64,000 nucleotides of DNA from Alloalcanivorax marinus (GCF_016785095.1 NZ_JAEKJB010000009.1:248001-312000), one strand, 5' to 3'; positions 41,058 through 50,286 are shown, counted from the stretch's first letter. The notes: generated by a model not told the origin, from the sequence alone. Numbers and translations: made by a program.

Positions 41058-41498
41058 ATGACGATCCCCCCTGACGCCACCGGTCTGGACATACTCGAAC
41101 AGCTAGCGAAGACCCGCTCCAACGGCTCCTCCATCGGCGCCACCATGGGCATGCGGATGGCCCGTGCCAGCGAAGGCCACGTGGTGCTGGACGTGACTCC
41201 GGACGACCGCCACCTCAACCCGCTGGGCGCGGTCCACGGCGGCTTCGCCGCCACTTGCCTGGACGGTGCCGCGGCGCTGGCGCTCTATTCCACGCTGGCC
41301 GGCGACACGCCTTACGCCACCGTGGATCTGAACGTGAAATACCTGCGTCCGATGCGCCAGAACCAAACCTATCAAGCGGAAGGCCGGCTGGTGGACCGCA
41401 CCCGGCGGCTGGCGATCTGCGATACTGAGATCCGCGACGAAGCCGGCACCCTGTACGCCAAGGGCACGGCGACGCTGATGGTCATGGACGAGCGCTGA
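41058..41498 (+). CDS. PaaI-type hotdog-fold thioesterase
   Basis: The 146-residue protein has the hotdog core with PLGAVHGGFAATCLDGAAAL (residues ~58-77), where His-Gly-Gly and the Asp are the usual active-site region of phenylacetyl-CoA thioesterase-like enzymes, and YATVDLNVKYLRPMR in the next strand. It should hydrolyse acyl- or aryl-CoA esters in the cytoplasm. I start at ATG 41058 (MTIPPDATG). Its stop codon abuts the stop of the MarR gene on the other strand (TGATCA). Confidence 0.92.
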   Translation: MTIPPDATGLDILEQLAKTRSNGSSIGATMGMRMARASEGHVVLDVTPDDRHLNPLGAVHGGFAATCLDGAAALALYSTLAGDTPYATVDLNVKYLRPMRQNQTYQAEGRLVDRTRRLAICDTEIRDEAGTLYAKGTATLMVMDER

Positions 41499-41966
41499 TC
41501 ACTCCAGCTTCGAAGCCAACGACCCCATGATGCGGTACCAGTCGTCCCGGCTCTTGGCGGGCACCCGGGCGAACGCGGCGGCCACCGCGTCCCGCTCATG
41601 CTGACTCGCCGCCTGCTCCACCTGGCGACCGGCCGGGGTCAGGGCCAGCTGTTTGAAACGATGGTTGTCCGCGTCGCGGCGCATGGTCACGTAATCGTTT
41701 TCCGTCAGGAATGTCAGCGGCCGGTGCAACGCCTGCTTGCTGATCCCCAGCAGCGCCGCCAACTCGCCCACGGTGATGCTTTCGGCACGGGCGATGACAT
41801 AAAGAATACGGTGGTGCACCCGGGACAGGCCCAGGGTGGCGAGGTAACGGTCCGCTTCCACGGTCAGGCCCCGGAAGCCGAAATGAAGCGCCTCGAGGGC
41901 AGCGTCCAGAGGGTCCAGCGGCGTCAGCGCCACGCCGGGTAACCGGCTTTTGTTGTGTATCACCAT
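41499..41966 (-). CDS. MarR-family transcriptional regulator
   Basis: The 155-residue protein has the MarR winged helix: LSRVHHRILYVIARAESITV, then GELAALLGISKQALHRPLTF and a wing TMRRDADNHRFKQLALTPAG. N- and C-terminal helices form the dimer interface. I start at ATG 41966; the open frame upstream crosses the divergent promoter. It diverges from the DadA-like oxidoreductase at 42116, its most likely target, although PaaI-like thioesterases are also common MarR targets. Confidence 0.92.
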   Translation of the reverse strand: MVIHNKSRLPGVALTPLDPLDAALEALHFGFRGLTVEADRYLATLGLSRVHHRILYVIARAESITVGELAALLGISKQALHRPLTFLTENDYVTMRRDADNHRFKQLALTPAGRQVEQAASQHERDAVAAAFARVPAKSRDDWYRIMGSLASKLE

Positions 41967-42115
41967 GGAATTCCGCGCTCCCGTTGCCGACGTCATTGTG
42001 GCCGCCGCCGGAAACACTGACAAGGCGGCCCCGTTCTCCAACGACGATATCGAAAGCCCGCCTCCTGTGGGAGGATGGGGGCCGACACCAACGCGTTTTG
42101 CAGGAGGCCGCCCCC

Positions 42116-43384
42116 ATGGCCCAGCCCCGGCCCGAACCACAACCGCCCCGCCATATTGTCGTACTCGGCGCCGGCATGGTCGGCGTGAGCGTGGCCTGGC
42201 ATCTGCGCCGGCGCGGCCACCGGGTGACCCTGGTGGATCGCAACGCACCGGGCCGGGAAACCTCCTTTGGCAACGCTGGCATCATCCAGCGCGAGGCGGT
42301 GCGGCCCTACCGCTTTCCACGGGACGCGGGCACCTTGCTGCGGGTGCTGCCCAACCGGGAAATCGACATCCGCTACCGGCCCACCGGCATGGCCCGCGCC
42401 GCCCTGCCCCTGTTTCAGTACTGGCGCAATTCGGCGCCCGGGCGCTATGCCCGCATCGTCCCGGAATACGCCGCCCTGATAAGCCGGGCCCTGGACGCCC
42501 ACGCCGGGATGATCGACGCCGCCGGCGCCGGCGACCTGATCCGGCGGGATGGCTACCTGAAGGTGTTTCGCACCGAGCAGGCCTGGCGTGAGCAGGTGCT
42601 TGAAGCGAAACAGGACGCCACCGAGTACGGCGTCACTCACCGGGTGCTGGACCGGGCCGCCGTCGCCGAGCTGGAGCCGGATCTGGACTCCGCCCTGATC
42701 GGCGCCGTGCACTACACCCAGCCGTGGACCGCCACCGACCCGGGCGCTTTGGTGGCCGCCTATGCCGAGCACTTTCAACGGCAAGGCGGCCGTTTCGTGC
42801 GGGGCGCCCTGGAAACACTGTCCCGCGACGGCGAGCAATGGCGGGCGGTGGTCGACGGCCTGGCGTTACACGCCGACCAGGTGGTGCTGGCCCTGGGGCC
42901 CTGGTCCGGCGAATGGCTGCGACAGCAGGGCTTGCAGGTGCCGCTGTTCGTCAAACGCGGCTACCACATGCACTATGACGCGCAAGACGGCGCCCGTCTG
43001 CGCCATTGGATCATGGATGCGGAAACCGGCTATCTGCTCGCCCCCATGCGCGCCGGCATCCGCCTGACCACCGGCGCCGAATTGGCGCGCCAGGACGCCA
43101 CGCCCCACTACCGGCAACTGGACGCCGCCGAAGCCGTCGCCCGCCGCCTGTTCCCACTGGGTGAACGCCGGGACCCTCGGCCCTGGCTGGGCGCCCGTCC
43201 CTGCACACCGGACATGAAACCGATCATCGGCCCCGCCCCCGGCCTGCCCGGCCTGTGGCTGGCCTTCGGCCACGGCCACCAGGGCTTCACCCTGGGGCCG
43301 GTGACCGGCAAATTGATCAGCCAGATGATGGACGGCGAGAACACCGACGTGGATATGACGCCCTATCGGGCGGACCGGTTCTGA
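42116..43384 (+). CDS. DadA-like FAD-dependent amino-acid dehydrogenase/oxidoreductase
   Basis: The 422-residue flavoprotein has a dinucleotide-binding motif (VVLGAGMVGVSVAWHLRRRG, near residue 14), TSFGNAGIIQREAV (near 52, typical of D-amino-acid dehydrogenase), and a C-terminal ARPCTPDMKPIIGPAP and FGHGHQGFTLGP that close the flavin site. Members oxidise D-amino acids, glycine derivatives or similar amines and pass electrons to quinones. I start at ATG 42116 after CAGGAGG; the open frame upstream is the leader. Confidence 0.93.
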   Translation: MAQPRPEPQPPRHIVVLGAGMVGVSVAWHLRRRGHRVTLVDRNAPGRETSFGNAGIIQREAVRPYRFPRDAGTLLRVLPNREIDIRYRPTGMARAALPLFQYWRNSAPGRYARIVPEYAALISRALDAHAGMIDAAGAGDLIRRDGYLKVFRTEQAWREQVLEAKQDATEYGVTHRVLDRAAVAELEPDLDSALIGAVHYTQPWTATDPGALVAAYAEHFQRQGGRFVRGALETLSRDGEQWRAVVDGLALHADQVVLALGPWSGEWLRQQGLQVPLFVKRGYHMHYDAQDGARLRHWIMDAETGYLLAPMRAGIRLTTGAELARQDATPHYRQLDAAEAVARRLFPLGERRDPRPWLGARPCTPDMKPIIGPAPGLPGLWLAFGHGHQGFTLGPVTGKLISQMMDGENTDVDMTPYRADRF

Positions 43385-43399
43385 GCCGGACGCGCGCCC

Positions 43400-43798
43400 T
43401 CAGCCCCCGGCGCCGGCCAGGTAGCGCTGGCGCGCCTCGACGATGGCGCGGTGATGCTCATCCGCCCAGGCCACCAGCGCCCCCATGGGCGCCTGGAACG
43501 AGCGGCCCAGATCGGTAAGCGCGTATTCCACCCGGGGCGGCACTTCCGGGTAAGCGGTGCGGGTGATGAAACCGTCCTGCTCCAACTGCTTCAGGGTGCG
43601 CGACAGCATCTGCCGGGACACATCGCCGATCTCGCGCAGCATTTCGTTGAAGCGGCGACGGCCCGGCGCCAGCGCATCCAGCACCAACAGGCTCCACTGA
43701 TCGCCGATGCGATCAAGCACGTCGCGGATCGGGCATGGCTGCGCCAGCGCCTGTCGCTCACACAGGCTTGAGGCGGATTTCTTCGGGCTGTCGGTCAT
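43400..43798 (-). CDS. HxlR-family transcriptional regulator
   Basis: The 132-residue protein is a typical HxlR winged helix: a Cys before P-I-R-D-V-L (CPIRDVLDRIGDQWSLLVLD, near residue 22), RRFNEMLREIGDVSRQMLSR, TLKQLEQDGFITRTAYPEVP. The conserved Cys that senses electrophiles or redox state in some members is present. It is divergent from the NAD(P)-binding protein at 43955, which is the expected target. Confidence 0.93.
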   Translation of the reverse strand: MTDSPKKSASSLCERQALAQPCPIRDVLDRIGDQWSLLVLDALAPGRRRFNEMLREIGDVSRQMLSRTLKQLEQDGFITRTAYPEVPPRVEYALTDLGRSFQAPMGALVAWADEHHRAIVEARQRYLAGAGG

Positions 43799-43901
43799 GG
43801 TGTTTTCCTGCGACGGGCCAGCCCGGGTCAGGTTCGTGTGACCGGGTCAGGCGGCGCTGACTTCTTGTTGAGAACCCAAAACTCCCATAGATTCCTCCCA
43901 T

Positions 43902-43918
43902 GGTCCAGTTTTTAGACC
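43902..43918. promoter_or_regulatory. Candidate HxlR operator in the divergent promoter
   Basis: GGTC and GACC arms in GGTCCAGTTTTTAGACC lie in the 156-base gap between the HxlR gene and its divergent neighbour. Symmetry beyond the four outer bases is partial, so the call is tentative. Confidence 0.35.
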
Positions 43919-43954
43919 TTTGGCAATCCGCCCATCCATCATCAGGAGCACACC

Positions 43955-44566
43955 ATGGCACAGGTCGCACTCATCGGCGCCTCCGGCAACGCCGGTTCAC
44001 GAATTCTCAAGGAACTGTCCGACCGCGGGCATAAAGTCACCGCCATCGCCCGGGACACCGGTCGCATCGCCACTTTGCCCGGCGTCACGCCGACCCCGGG
44101 CGACGCTAACGACCGCGCGTCCCTGGCCGCCCTGCTCAAAGGCCACGACGCGGTCATCAGCTCGGTACACTTTTCCGTCAGCAACGTGGAAACCCTGGTC
44201 GGCGCCGTCCGCGACGCCGGCGTGAAACGCTACCTGGTGGTGGGCGGCGCCGGCAGCCTGGAAGTGGCGCCAGGCCAGAAACTCATCGACCAGCCGGATT
44301 TCCCCGAGGCCTACCGCGCCGAAGCCGCCGCCGGCGGCGAGTTCCTGGATTACCTGCGGGGTGTCGACGATCTGGACTGGACCTTCCTGTCCCCGTCGGC
44401 GGAGTTCGTTCCCGGCGAGCGCACTGGCCGGTTCCGGCTCGGCAAGGACAGCCTGCTCACCCACGACGGCGGCTCCAGCATTTCCTTCGAGGACTTCGCC
44501 ATCGCCCTGGTGGACGAGCTGGAAACGCCCCGCCATGCGCGCCAGCGCTTCACCGTCGGCTATTGA
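43955..44566 (+). CDS. NmrA-like NAD(P)-binding protein (SDR, YwnB-like)
   Basis: The 203-residue atypical SDR has an N-terminal GASGNAGSRILKELSDRGHK nucleotide motif and YLVVGGAGSLEV, DWTFLSPSAEF later. It lacks the classical Y-x3-K pair, like many HxlR-linked NmrA-type proteins that act as redox sensors or quinone reductases. It is cytoplasmic. CAGGAGCACACC precedes the ATG. Confidence 0.91.
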   Translation: MAQVALIGASGNAGSRILKELSDRGHKVTAIARDTGRIATLPGVTPTPGDANDRASLAALLKGHDAVISSVHFSVSNVETLVGAVRDAGVKRYLVVGGAGSLEVAPGQKLIDQPDFPEAYRAEAAAGGEFLDYLRGVDDLDWTFLSPSAEFVPGERTGRFRLGKDSLLTHDGGSSISFEDFAIALVDELETPRHARQRFTVGY

Positions 44567-44582
44567 AAGACAGCGGGCCGGT

Positions 44583-45278
44583 TCAATCGCGCCGGGAACA
44601 CCAGGCGTGGATCAGGCCGGCCTGGAAAAAACGCACCGGTAACGAGAAGCCGCCGGCGGCGATCAAGGCGGCGATCTTCTCCGGCGGCAGCACGCCCACA
44701 TCGTTGGCGTAGGCGTGGCGCATGCGCTCGAGCATCTCCGGCGACACCGCCGCCGTCGACATCATGCTCATCCAGGCCCGTAGCAGCACCGCATATTCCG
44801 GCGACGCAACGTCCGACGCCAGATCGGAACTGGCCAACAACCCGCCCGGCTGCAAACGCCGGGCGATCTCCGCGAAGAAGCGGATGCGTTCGGCCTCGTC
44901 GAGAATGAACTGGGAAACCAGAAAACAGGTGGCCGCGTGGTGCCGCTGGTCGGCGGGCAATGACTCCACATAACCTTCATGGAAGGTGCAACGGTCCGCG
45001 AAGCCTCCCCGCTCCGCCTTGTGCCGACACTCTTCAAGCATGGCTCCGGAAGGCTCCACCGCCACGAAATACCAGCCGGGGTGCCGAGACGCCAGATGGG
45101 CGATCTCCGCCCCGGTGCCCGCGCCCACGCACAGAATTCGCGCGTCGTCCGGCAAATCCGTGAACAGGGAATCCAGCAGAAAATGCAGGCACTCACGGAT
45201 CGGCGCGGTCTTCACCCACTGAGTGTCGTAACCTTCAGCCTGTTGATCGAACAGGGCTTTGATCTGGTCCTGATCCAT
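44583..45278 (-). CDS. Class I SAM-dependent methyltransferase
   Basis: The 231-residue protein has motif I CVGAGTGAEIAHLASRHPGW (near residue 53), motif II AVEPSGAMLEECR, and a partially recognisable motif IV LVSQFILDEAERI. It lacks membrane segments. I start at ATG 45278 (MDQDQIKALFDQQAEGYD) with GGGAGTTACTCC before it; the frame continues upstream into the TetR gene end. The substrate is unknown. Confidence 0.9.
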   Translation of the reverse strand: MDQDQIKALFDQQAEGYDTQWVKTAPIRECLHFLLDSLFTDLPDDARILCVGAGTGAEIAHLASRHPGWYFVAVEPSGAMLEECRHKAERGGFADRCTFHEGYVESLPADQRHHAATCFLVSQFILDEAERIRFFAEIARRLQPGGLLASSDLASDVASPEYAVLLRAWMSMMSTAAVSPEMLERMRHAYANDVGVLPPEKIAALIAAGGFSLPVRFFQAGLIHAWCSRRD

Positions 45279-45361
45279 GGAGTAACTCCCTCGTGAAAAG
45301 CAACGGAAGATCGTACCCGCCCGACCCACCCGGAACGGCAGCGCCTCGGACCGGGCAATGA

Positions 45362-45979
45362 TCAATCGCCGCGACCGTAGTGCCCCAAAAACATTGCCAC
45401 CGCGGACTCCGCCACGCGCTCGCGTTCGGCTTCACCGAGCGGCGCCTGCCCCATCATGATCTGCGGCCAGAGCGCGAAGCTCTTCACCAGCCCCTGCAAT
45501 TGCTGGCCGGCAAAATCCTCATCCACACCCTGCAGGCGCCCATCAGCGATAGCGGCGCGAATCCACCGCACCAGCCCGCCTTCCTTTTCGTCCATACGGC
45601 CGACGATCTCCCGGGCCCGCTCCGGCGCGTGGATGATCTCGGCCATGGCCACGCGGGCCAGGTCAATGAAATTCGGGTCGCTGAGAAGCAGGAGCTTTTG
45701 CAGCAGCAATTGCTTCAATTGCGGGGCCAGAGGCTGGTCCGCGCGGTAAATCAGGGCCACGCCGCCCACGCTGCTCTCCCAAAGCTGTTCAAGAATCCGG
45801 GCGAACAGCGCTTCCTTACCGGGAAAATGATTGTAGACCGTGCGCTTGGAAACACCGGCGGCGGCGGCAATGCGATCCATGCTGGTGGCCTCGAAACCGG
45901 CCTGGCGGAATTCCGCCGCCGCCGCGCGCAAAATGGCCGCGCGCTTTCGGTCGGTGAGGCGTTGCGGGGATGAGGACAT
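45362..45979 (-). CDS. TetR-family transcriptional regulator
   Basis: The 205-residue regulator has the TetR helix-turn-helix (KRAAILRAAAAEFRQAGFEA, then TSMDRIAAAAGVSKRTVYNH, FPGKEALF). The helical C-terminal domain contains FALWPQIMMGQAPL, resembling a group with a TetR_C-type ligand pocket. It is divergent from the metallo-beta-lactamase-fold gene, and a strong palindrome at 46028-46052 lies between them. Confidence 0.93.
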   Translation of the reverse strand: MSSSPQRLTDRKRAAILRAAAAEFRQAGFEATSMDRIAAAAGVSKRTVYNHFPGKEALFARILEQLWESSVGGVALIYRADQPLAPQLKQLLLQKLLLLSDPNFIDLARVAMAEIIHAPERAREIVGRMDEKEGGLVRWIRAAIADGRLQGVDEDFAGQQLQGLVKSFALWPQIMMGQAPLGEAERERVAESAVAMFLGHYGRGD

Positions 45980-46027
45980 GGGCAGGACCTGGGCAATCGA
46001 TGAGGCGACGAAAACTTTACACTCTCC

Positions 46028-46052
46028 GGTTTACTTTTTCAAAAGGCAAACC
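46028..46052. promoter_or_regulatory. 25-base palindrome between TetR and MBL-fold genes (probable TetR operator)
   Basis: Arms GGTTTACTTTTT and AAAAGGCAAACC are symmetric at 10 of 12 positions around a central C. The site lies 49 bases upstream of each divergent start, an ideal place for a TetR repressor that controls both genes. Confidence 0.6.
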
Positions 46053-46101
46053 TACACTGCCCAGTCTACCTTTTCCCATTCTTTCACCAGGAAGCCTTAC
46101 C

Positions 46102-47169
46102 ATGACCGCCTCCTCTGCCCGCCCGCGTCGCGCGATGCACCGTTGCCGGCCCCGCCGTGGCTGCCAGAACAGCACTGGCTTCGCGGAATCACCGCAGCAC
46201 CGGGAAGGCCGCTTCCGCAATAAGGCCGCGCGCCCGCCGTCTTTCGGGTGGCGCGGCACCTTGAAGCTGATCTGGACGGCACTGTTCGACAAGCCCGCCG
46301 ACACGGTGCCGGACCGGGCGATTCCCGTTCTTCCCCTGACACGGGCACAACTGGAAGCGGCGCCCGAGGGCAGCCTCTACCGGCTTGGACATTCCACCGT
46401 GCTGCTAAAGCTGAACCACCGCTACTGGCTCACCGACCCGGTGTTCAGCAAACGCGCTTCCCCGGTGCAATGGGCCGGTCCGGCACGCTTCCATGAGCCA
46501 CCAATCGACATTGAGGAGTTGCCGCCCATCACCGGCGTGATTCTGTCACACAACCATTACGATCATCTGGACCGGACCGCCATCCTCCGGTTGGCGGAGA
46601 AGGCCGAGCATTTCGTGGCACCGCTGGGCGTCGGTGATCAATTGGTCCGTTGGGGCGTGGCGGCGGCGAAGGTGGAGCAACTGGACTGGTGGCAGTCCAC
46701 CGAGATCGAGGGTCTGCACCTCACCGCCACGCCCGCCCAGCACTTCTCCGGGCGCGGCCTGCGCGACGGTAATCAGAGCCTGTGGGCGTCCTGGGTGATC
46801 GAGGCCGCCGATCTGCGGGTGTTCTTCAGCGGCGACAGTGGCTATTTCGATGGCTTCAAGGCGATTGGTGACGCTTACGGCCCGTTCGACCTGACCCTGG
46901 TGGAAACCGGCGCCTACAACGAGCGCTGGACCTACGTGCACATGCTGCCCGAGCAATCCCTGCAGGCGCACCTGGACCTGCGCGGCCGCTGGATGCTGCC
47001 GATCCACAACGGCACCTTCAACCTCGCCCTGCACCCCTGGCACCAGCCGTTCGAGCGGATCACCGCGCTCGCCGCCGAGCACGAGGTGTCGATCACCACG
47101 CCGATGATGGGCGAGCGGCTCGACCTGCACGCACCGGCGCCCGGCACGCCCTGGTGGCGCCCGGCGTAA
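46102..47169 (+). CDS. Metallo-beta-lactamase-fold hydrolase (NAPE-PLD/UlaG-like)
   Basis: The 355-residue protein has the metal motif LSHNHYDHLD (H-x-H-x-D-H, near residue 153), a later His in TPAQHFSGRG, an Asp in FFSGDSGYFD and a final His in PIHNGTFNLAL. The long insertions and GRFRN-type start resemble the NAPE-PLD-like branch, which acts on phospholipid-like or other phosphodiester substrates. I start at ATG 46102 after AGGAAG. The first ~30 residues are Arg/Cys-rich and unlike a folded domain. The start and this segment are the uncertain part. Confidence 0.87.
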   Translation: MTASSARPRRAMHRCRPRRGCQNSTGFAESPQHREGRFRNKAARPPSFGWRGTLKLIWTALFDKPADTVPDRAIPVLPLTRAQLEAAPEGSLYRLGHSTVLLKLNHRYWLTDPVFSKRASPVQWAGPARFHEPPIDIEELPPITGVILSHNHYDHLDRTAILRLAEKAEHFVAPLGVGDQLVRWGVAAAKVEQLDWWQSTEIEGLHLTATPAQHFSGRGLRDGNQSLWASWVIEAADLRVFFSGDSGYFDGFKAIGDAYGPFDLTLVETGAYNERWTYVHMLPEQSLQAHLDLRGRWMLPIHNGTFNLALHPWHQPFERITALAAEHEVSITTPMMGERLDLHAPAPGTPWWRPA

Positions 47170-47200
47170 TCCACGCGCGGGCTCGCCAACCACGAGACAC

Positions 47201-49024
47201 TTACTCCTGAAGAGAGACCTGGAACGCATAAGGCACTTTCTGGCCCGTTCCGCGTGAAACAAACACGAAACCCGCGGGCGTGCCGTAAAAGTGGTAGGCG
47301 CGACGGGACCAGCCTTCGTCGAATCCATGACGCACGGTGGTGATTTTTTTCAGATAGTTCTCTTGCGCATCATACGCCAGCACCAGGTCCGGAACCTGAT
47401 TGTCCGCCGCCGATGGACCGAACAACACCGGCCCATGCATCTCATAACCCTCCGGCAAGGCGTCGATCGAATAGTCGCTCACATTGATATTGGTATACAG
47501 GGTGATATCGATTTCGCCGCGTAGTGTGGCTGGCGGACCATCGAATCGGCCAGGCTGATACTCAACGCGATCAACCGTGAACTTCAAGGGCGCATCGCGA
47601 TCATCCGGATCATACTCATAGAGCACCTTCCCACTCTCATCCAGGAGCGCCAGAGCATTCACTTCATCAAAGCGTTCGAAGGTGGAAACCAGACGATTAC
47701 TCATCCGGTCGGGAAAATGGAAGTAAACCTTGTCGGTAACCTCAAAGCCGGGCGTGCCGATATCCTCGCCCGCCACGAATGTGGGCGTGATCAACGACGC
47801 CAGCTCATCCGGCCTGGCTTCCAGCGGCTGGTTCAGCAACCAGTCGGAGGCATCATGATCGTAAACCCGGGCCGTCACGCCAAACGGCTTAGGCTCATTG
47901 AGATTATCCGGCACCTCGAACTGCACCGGCGCCATATCCAGAGGCACGGTGAGCACACTTTCCTTGGCCAGACCGGGTATGCGCAACTGGATGCGACTCG
48001 GCGTGCCGCGGAACGCGACCTCGTAGTAAAGTTCCGGATGATCCTCATCGAGCAGATTACGCTGTTCCCGAACCACGCGCTCCAGCATGTCTTCGTCATC
48101 CAGCTCGCCGGCCTCGGCCGTCTCGATCAGCGTTTCGAGCACCTCCAGCATGCTGCCTTCGCTGCCCTCCGGCCCCTGGGAACTACCACTGCGCGACAGG
48201 AAGCGGCCGCTCTCGTCACTGGCTTCCGCCACCATCGAATCCAGCACCGCGTCAACGCTTTCCTGATCAAAGTCCTTCGGCAAACCGACGATCAGCCGCG
48301 CTTGATGCCCGTCAATCTCCTTGAGGGTAAAGCGCCAGTCCGCCACCGCCTTTGTCTCACCCACCTCGGCGGCGGTGAACGCCAGCGTCGGTAGCGCCTC
48401 AGGCATTTTGAGCGTGAGCTTTCCCCGCGCCCGAACCACTGGTGCGGGCTTCGGGGGAACCTGCCCGATCGGCAGGTTACGATGTCGTTCCAGCTGCGTT
48501 TCCAAGCGCTCAAAGGCGCTGTTCCACAGTACCATCGGGGCCAGACCCGTCTGGTCGGCGAAAGGATCACGCTCCACCACCGACAACGCCGTTCCGTCTT
48601 TCAACGTTACCGATTGCCATTCCAGTCGGCTCTCGAAGGGATATTCAAAAGGTGGCAGCACGCGGGTTTCCGCCGGGCGATAACGCAGGTCACTGACCAG
48701 CAGCAGGCCGGCGGCCCATTGTTCCGCCATATCCCGTGGATTCTCATAGTCGTCCAGGATCGTGAACGCCGATGGCTCGTATTCCACTTGCTCGGGGGGC
48801 ACTTTTTGCTCCAGCTCCGAGCGCTCGACCCAGAAGACCATGTCGTTCAGATGAGTCAGTGTGCGCCGCGCCTCTTCATCGCTGATGCCGTCGATACGTG
48901 CCTGGTACTCCTTCTGTTTTTCCTCCAGCGCCTGAAGTTTCTCTTCCGAGGTTCTCTCCGCGCACCCGATCAGAAAAACCATCACCCACAACAGCCCGAA
49001 GGAGGCTCGCCGCACTATTTCCAT
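47201..49024 (-). CDS. Large lipoprotein of unknown function in the HscC operon
   Basis: The ~607-residue product starts MEIVRRASFGLLWVMVFLIG followed by Cys at 21, a lipoprotein signal, then a coiled-coil-like stretch (EEKLQALEEKQKEYQARIDG, residues ~27-46). The rest is acidic and beta-rich with several repeating strand-turn patterns (RGKLTLKMPEA, RIQLRIPGLAKES, LRGEIDITLY), suggesting a chain of beta-sandwich domains. No family was recognised. I start at ATG 49024; 14 further codons upstream are open. It is third in the operon with the Hsp70 and J-RDD genes (56 bases after the latter). Confidence 0.75.
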   Translation of the reverse strand: MEIVRRASFGLLWVMVFLIGCAERTSEEKLQALEEKQKEYQARIDGISDEEARRTLTHLNDMVFWVERSELEQKVPPEQVEYEPSAFTILDDYENPRDMAEQWAAGLLLVSDLRYRPAETRVLPPFEYPFESRLEWQSVTLKDGTALSVVERDPFADQTGLAPMVLWNSAFERLETQLERHRNLPIGQVPPKPAPVVRARGKLTLKMPEALPTLAFTAAEVGETKAVADWRFTLKEIDGHQARLIVGLPKDFDQESVDAVLDSMVAEASDESGRFLSRSGSSQGPEGSEGSMLEVLETLIETAEAGELDDEDMLERVVREQRNLLDEDHPELYYEVAFRGTPSRIQLRIPGLAKESVLTVPLDMAPVQFEVPDNLNEPKPFGVTARVYDHDASDWLLNQPLEARPDELASLITPTFVAGEDIGTPGFEVTDKVYFHFPDRMSNRLVSTFERFDEVNALALLDESGKVLYEYDPDDRDAPLKFTVDRVEYQPGRFDGPPATLRGEIDITLYTNINVSDYSIDALPEGYEMHGPVLFGPSAADNQVPDLVLAYDAQENYLKKITTVRHGFDEGWSRRAYHFYGTPAGFVFVSRGTGQKVPYAFQVSLQE

Positions 49025-49080
49025 ATAAGAATTTCCAAACCAGTTAATGTCTCTTACCAACCACACCCGAGCGAGGAATA

Positions 49081-50286
49081 CTATCGCCCCTGACGTTCCT
49101 TGTACTCCCGCTCACTACGGGCCTGATTGATCAAATAGCTCCGGCTTATTCGATCATGTACCAGATTGCCACGCAGGAAGATATTGATCACCACGACAAA
49201 GTGCGCCGCAAAGGAGTGGATTAAAACGAAGCACACCACACGCCACAGATTATGACCAAAGGACAACGGCTGAAAGTTACGGTCCGTGACCTTCAAACCC
49301 AACATGCGTTTGCCTGGCGTGGCCTGCCAGCGGCCGCCGCCCTCCATGACCACCGCCATCACCAAATAGATTGGGATAACCAAGCCGAGGAAGATGCTTA
49401 AGACCCACTGAAAGGTATTCTGATCGGTATCATTGATGCTGCTGTTGATGACAACCACGATCCAGGCCGGCATGGCGACCAGCGAGCCAATCAGAATCCA
49501 ATCCAGAATCATTGCCGTCAGTCGCAGGCCCATGACGGTGAAATAGGGCTCTTCGGGTTCCGCGGAAGGCGTTTCGCCGGTCTCCTCGCGGCGCACCTCC
49601 CGCACCACCTTCTCCCCGCCACGCAACCCACGGATCAGGTCGGAATCATCGCTTGGCGTGCTGTCCAGCGGAGCCAACAGCAGGTCCAATCTCTCACGGC
49701 CCAGCCGCCCGGACAGCGCCCCGCGATCTCCCTGCCAGTCGAAAAGCTGGTTCAGGTAATGCAGAAGCGGCTCATCCGGTGGCGCGCTGTCTTGGCGTTC
49801 CAGAAAAAGCTGAAGCAGTGAATCGCCCAGACGGTGCTGGAAAGCGCTATCCAGCATCCAAGGGCTTTCGGCGAGAAATTGCCAGGCGGTCACCCGCTCG
49901 GCGCCTGCATCCCGCGCCGCCCCGGCATCCAGCAGTTCCCGGCAACGCGCCAGTAAGCGTTCGAACTCGCTATCAGCCAGCCGGGCGTGATCCAGATCGC
50001 GAGAAGGCGGTGGCGGATCAACCCGCTCGGGCGGAACAGGCTCCGTGACGGCCCGTTCGTGCGCCTCGGATTCGAACCGTGGCTCCGGCGACGTGCGCCC
50101 CCCGCCGGGTTCGGCGCCAGTGGCCGTCTCCGCGTCTTTCAGCGCCGCCTTGTAGGCGGCGTGCAGGGCCTGAAACGCTTCCGGGCTCTCATCAGGCCGG
50201 GTGGTTTTCAGCAACCGTGCATAGGCCCGCTTGATGGCGCGGGTATCGTCGGTGGCTTCGAGCTGCAAAATCCGCCAGGGGTCCAT
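49081..50286 (-). CDS. J-domain protein fused to an RDD membrane domain
   Basis: The 401-residue protein has an N-terminal J-domain-like segment (residues 1-50, [20 protein letters not shown], with RPD at 30-32 in place of the canonical HPD), a long Pro/Glu-rich linker and helical middle (~55-235), and a C-terminal RDD domain with three membrane segments (~250-275, ~290-315, ~345-370) ending in a basic tail. The J-like motif is the kind seen in DjlB/DjlC-type HscC partners. It starts at the ATG in TGATG shared with the HscC stop. It should tether the Hsp70 to the inner membrane. Confidence 0.85.
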   Translation of the reverse strand: MDPWRILQLEATDDTRAIKRAYARLLKTTRPDESPEAFQALHAAYKAALKDAETATGAEPGGGRTSPEPRFESEAHERAVTEPVPPERVDPPPPSRDLDHARLADSEFERLLARCRELLDAGAARDAGAERVTAWQFLAESPWMLDSAFQHRLGDSLLQLFLERQDSAPPDEPLLHYLNQLFDWQGDRGALSGRLGRERLDLLLAPLDSTPSDDSDLIRGLRGGEKVVREVRREETGETPSAEPEEPYFTVMGLRLTAMILDWILIGSLVAMPAWIVVVINSSINDTDQNTFQWVLSIFLGLVIPIYLVMAVVMEGGGRWQATPGKRMLGLKVTDRNFQPLSFGHNLWRVVCFVLIHSFAAHFVVVINIFLRGNLVHDRISRSYLINQARSEREYKERQGR

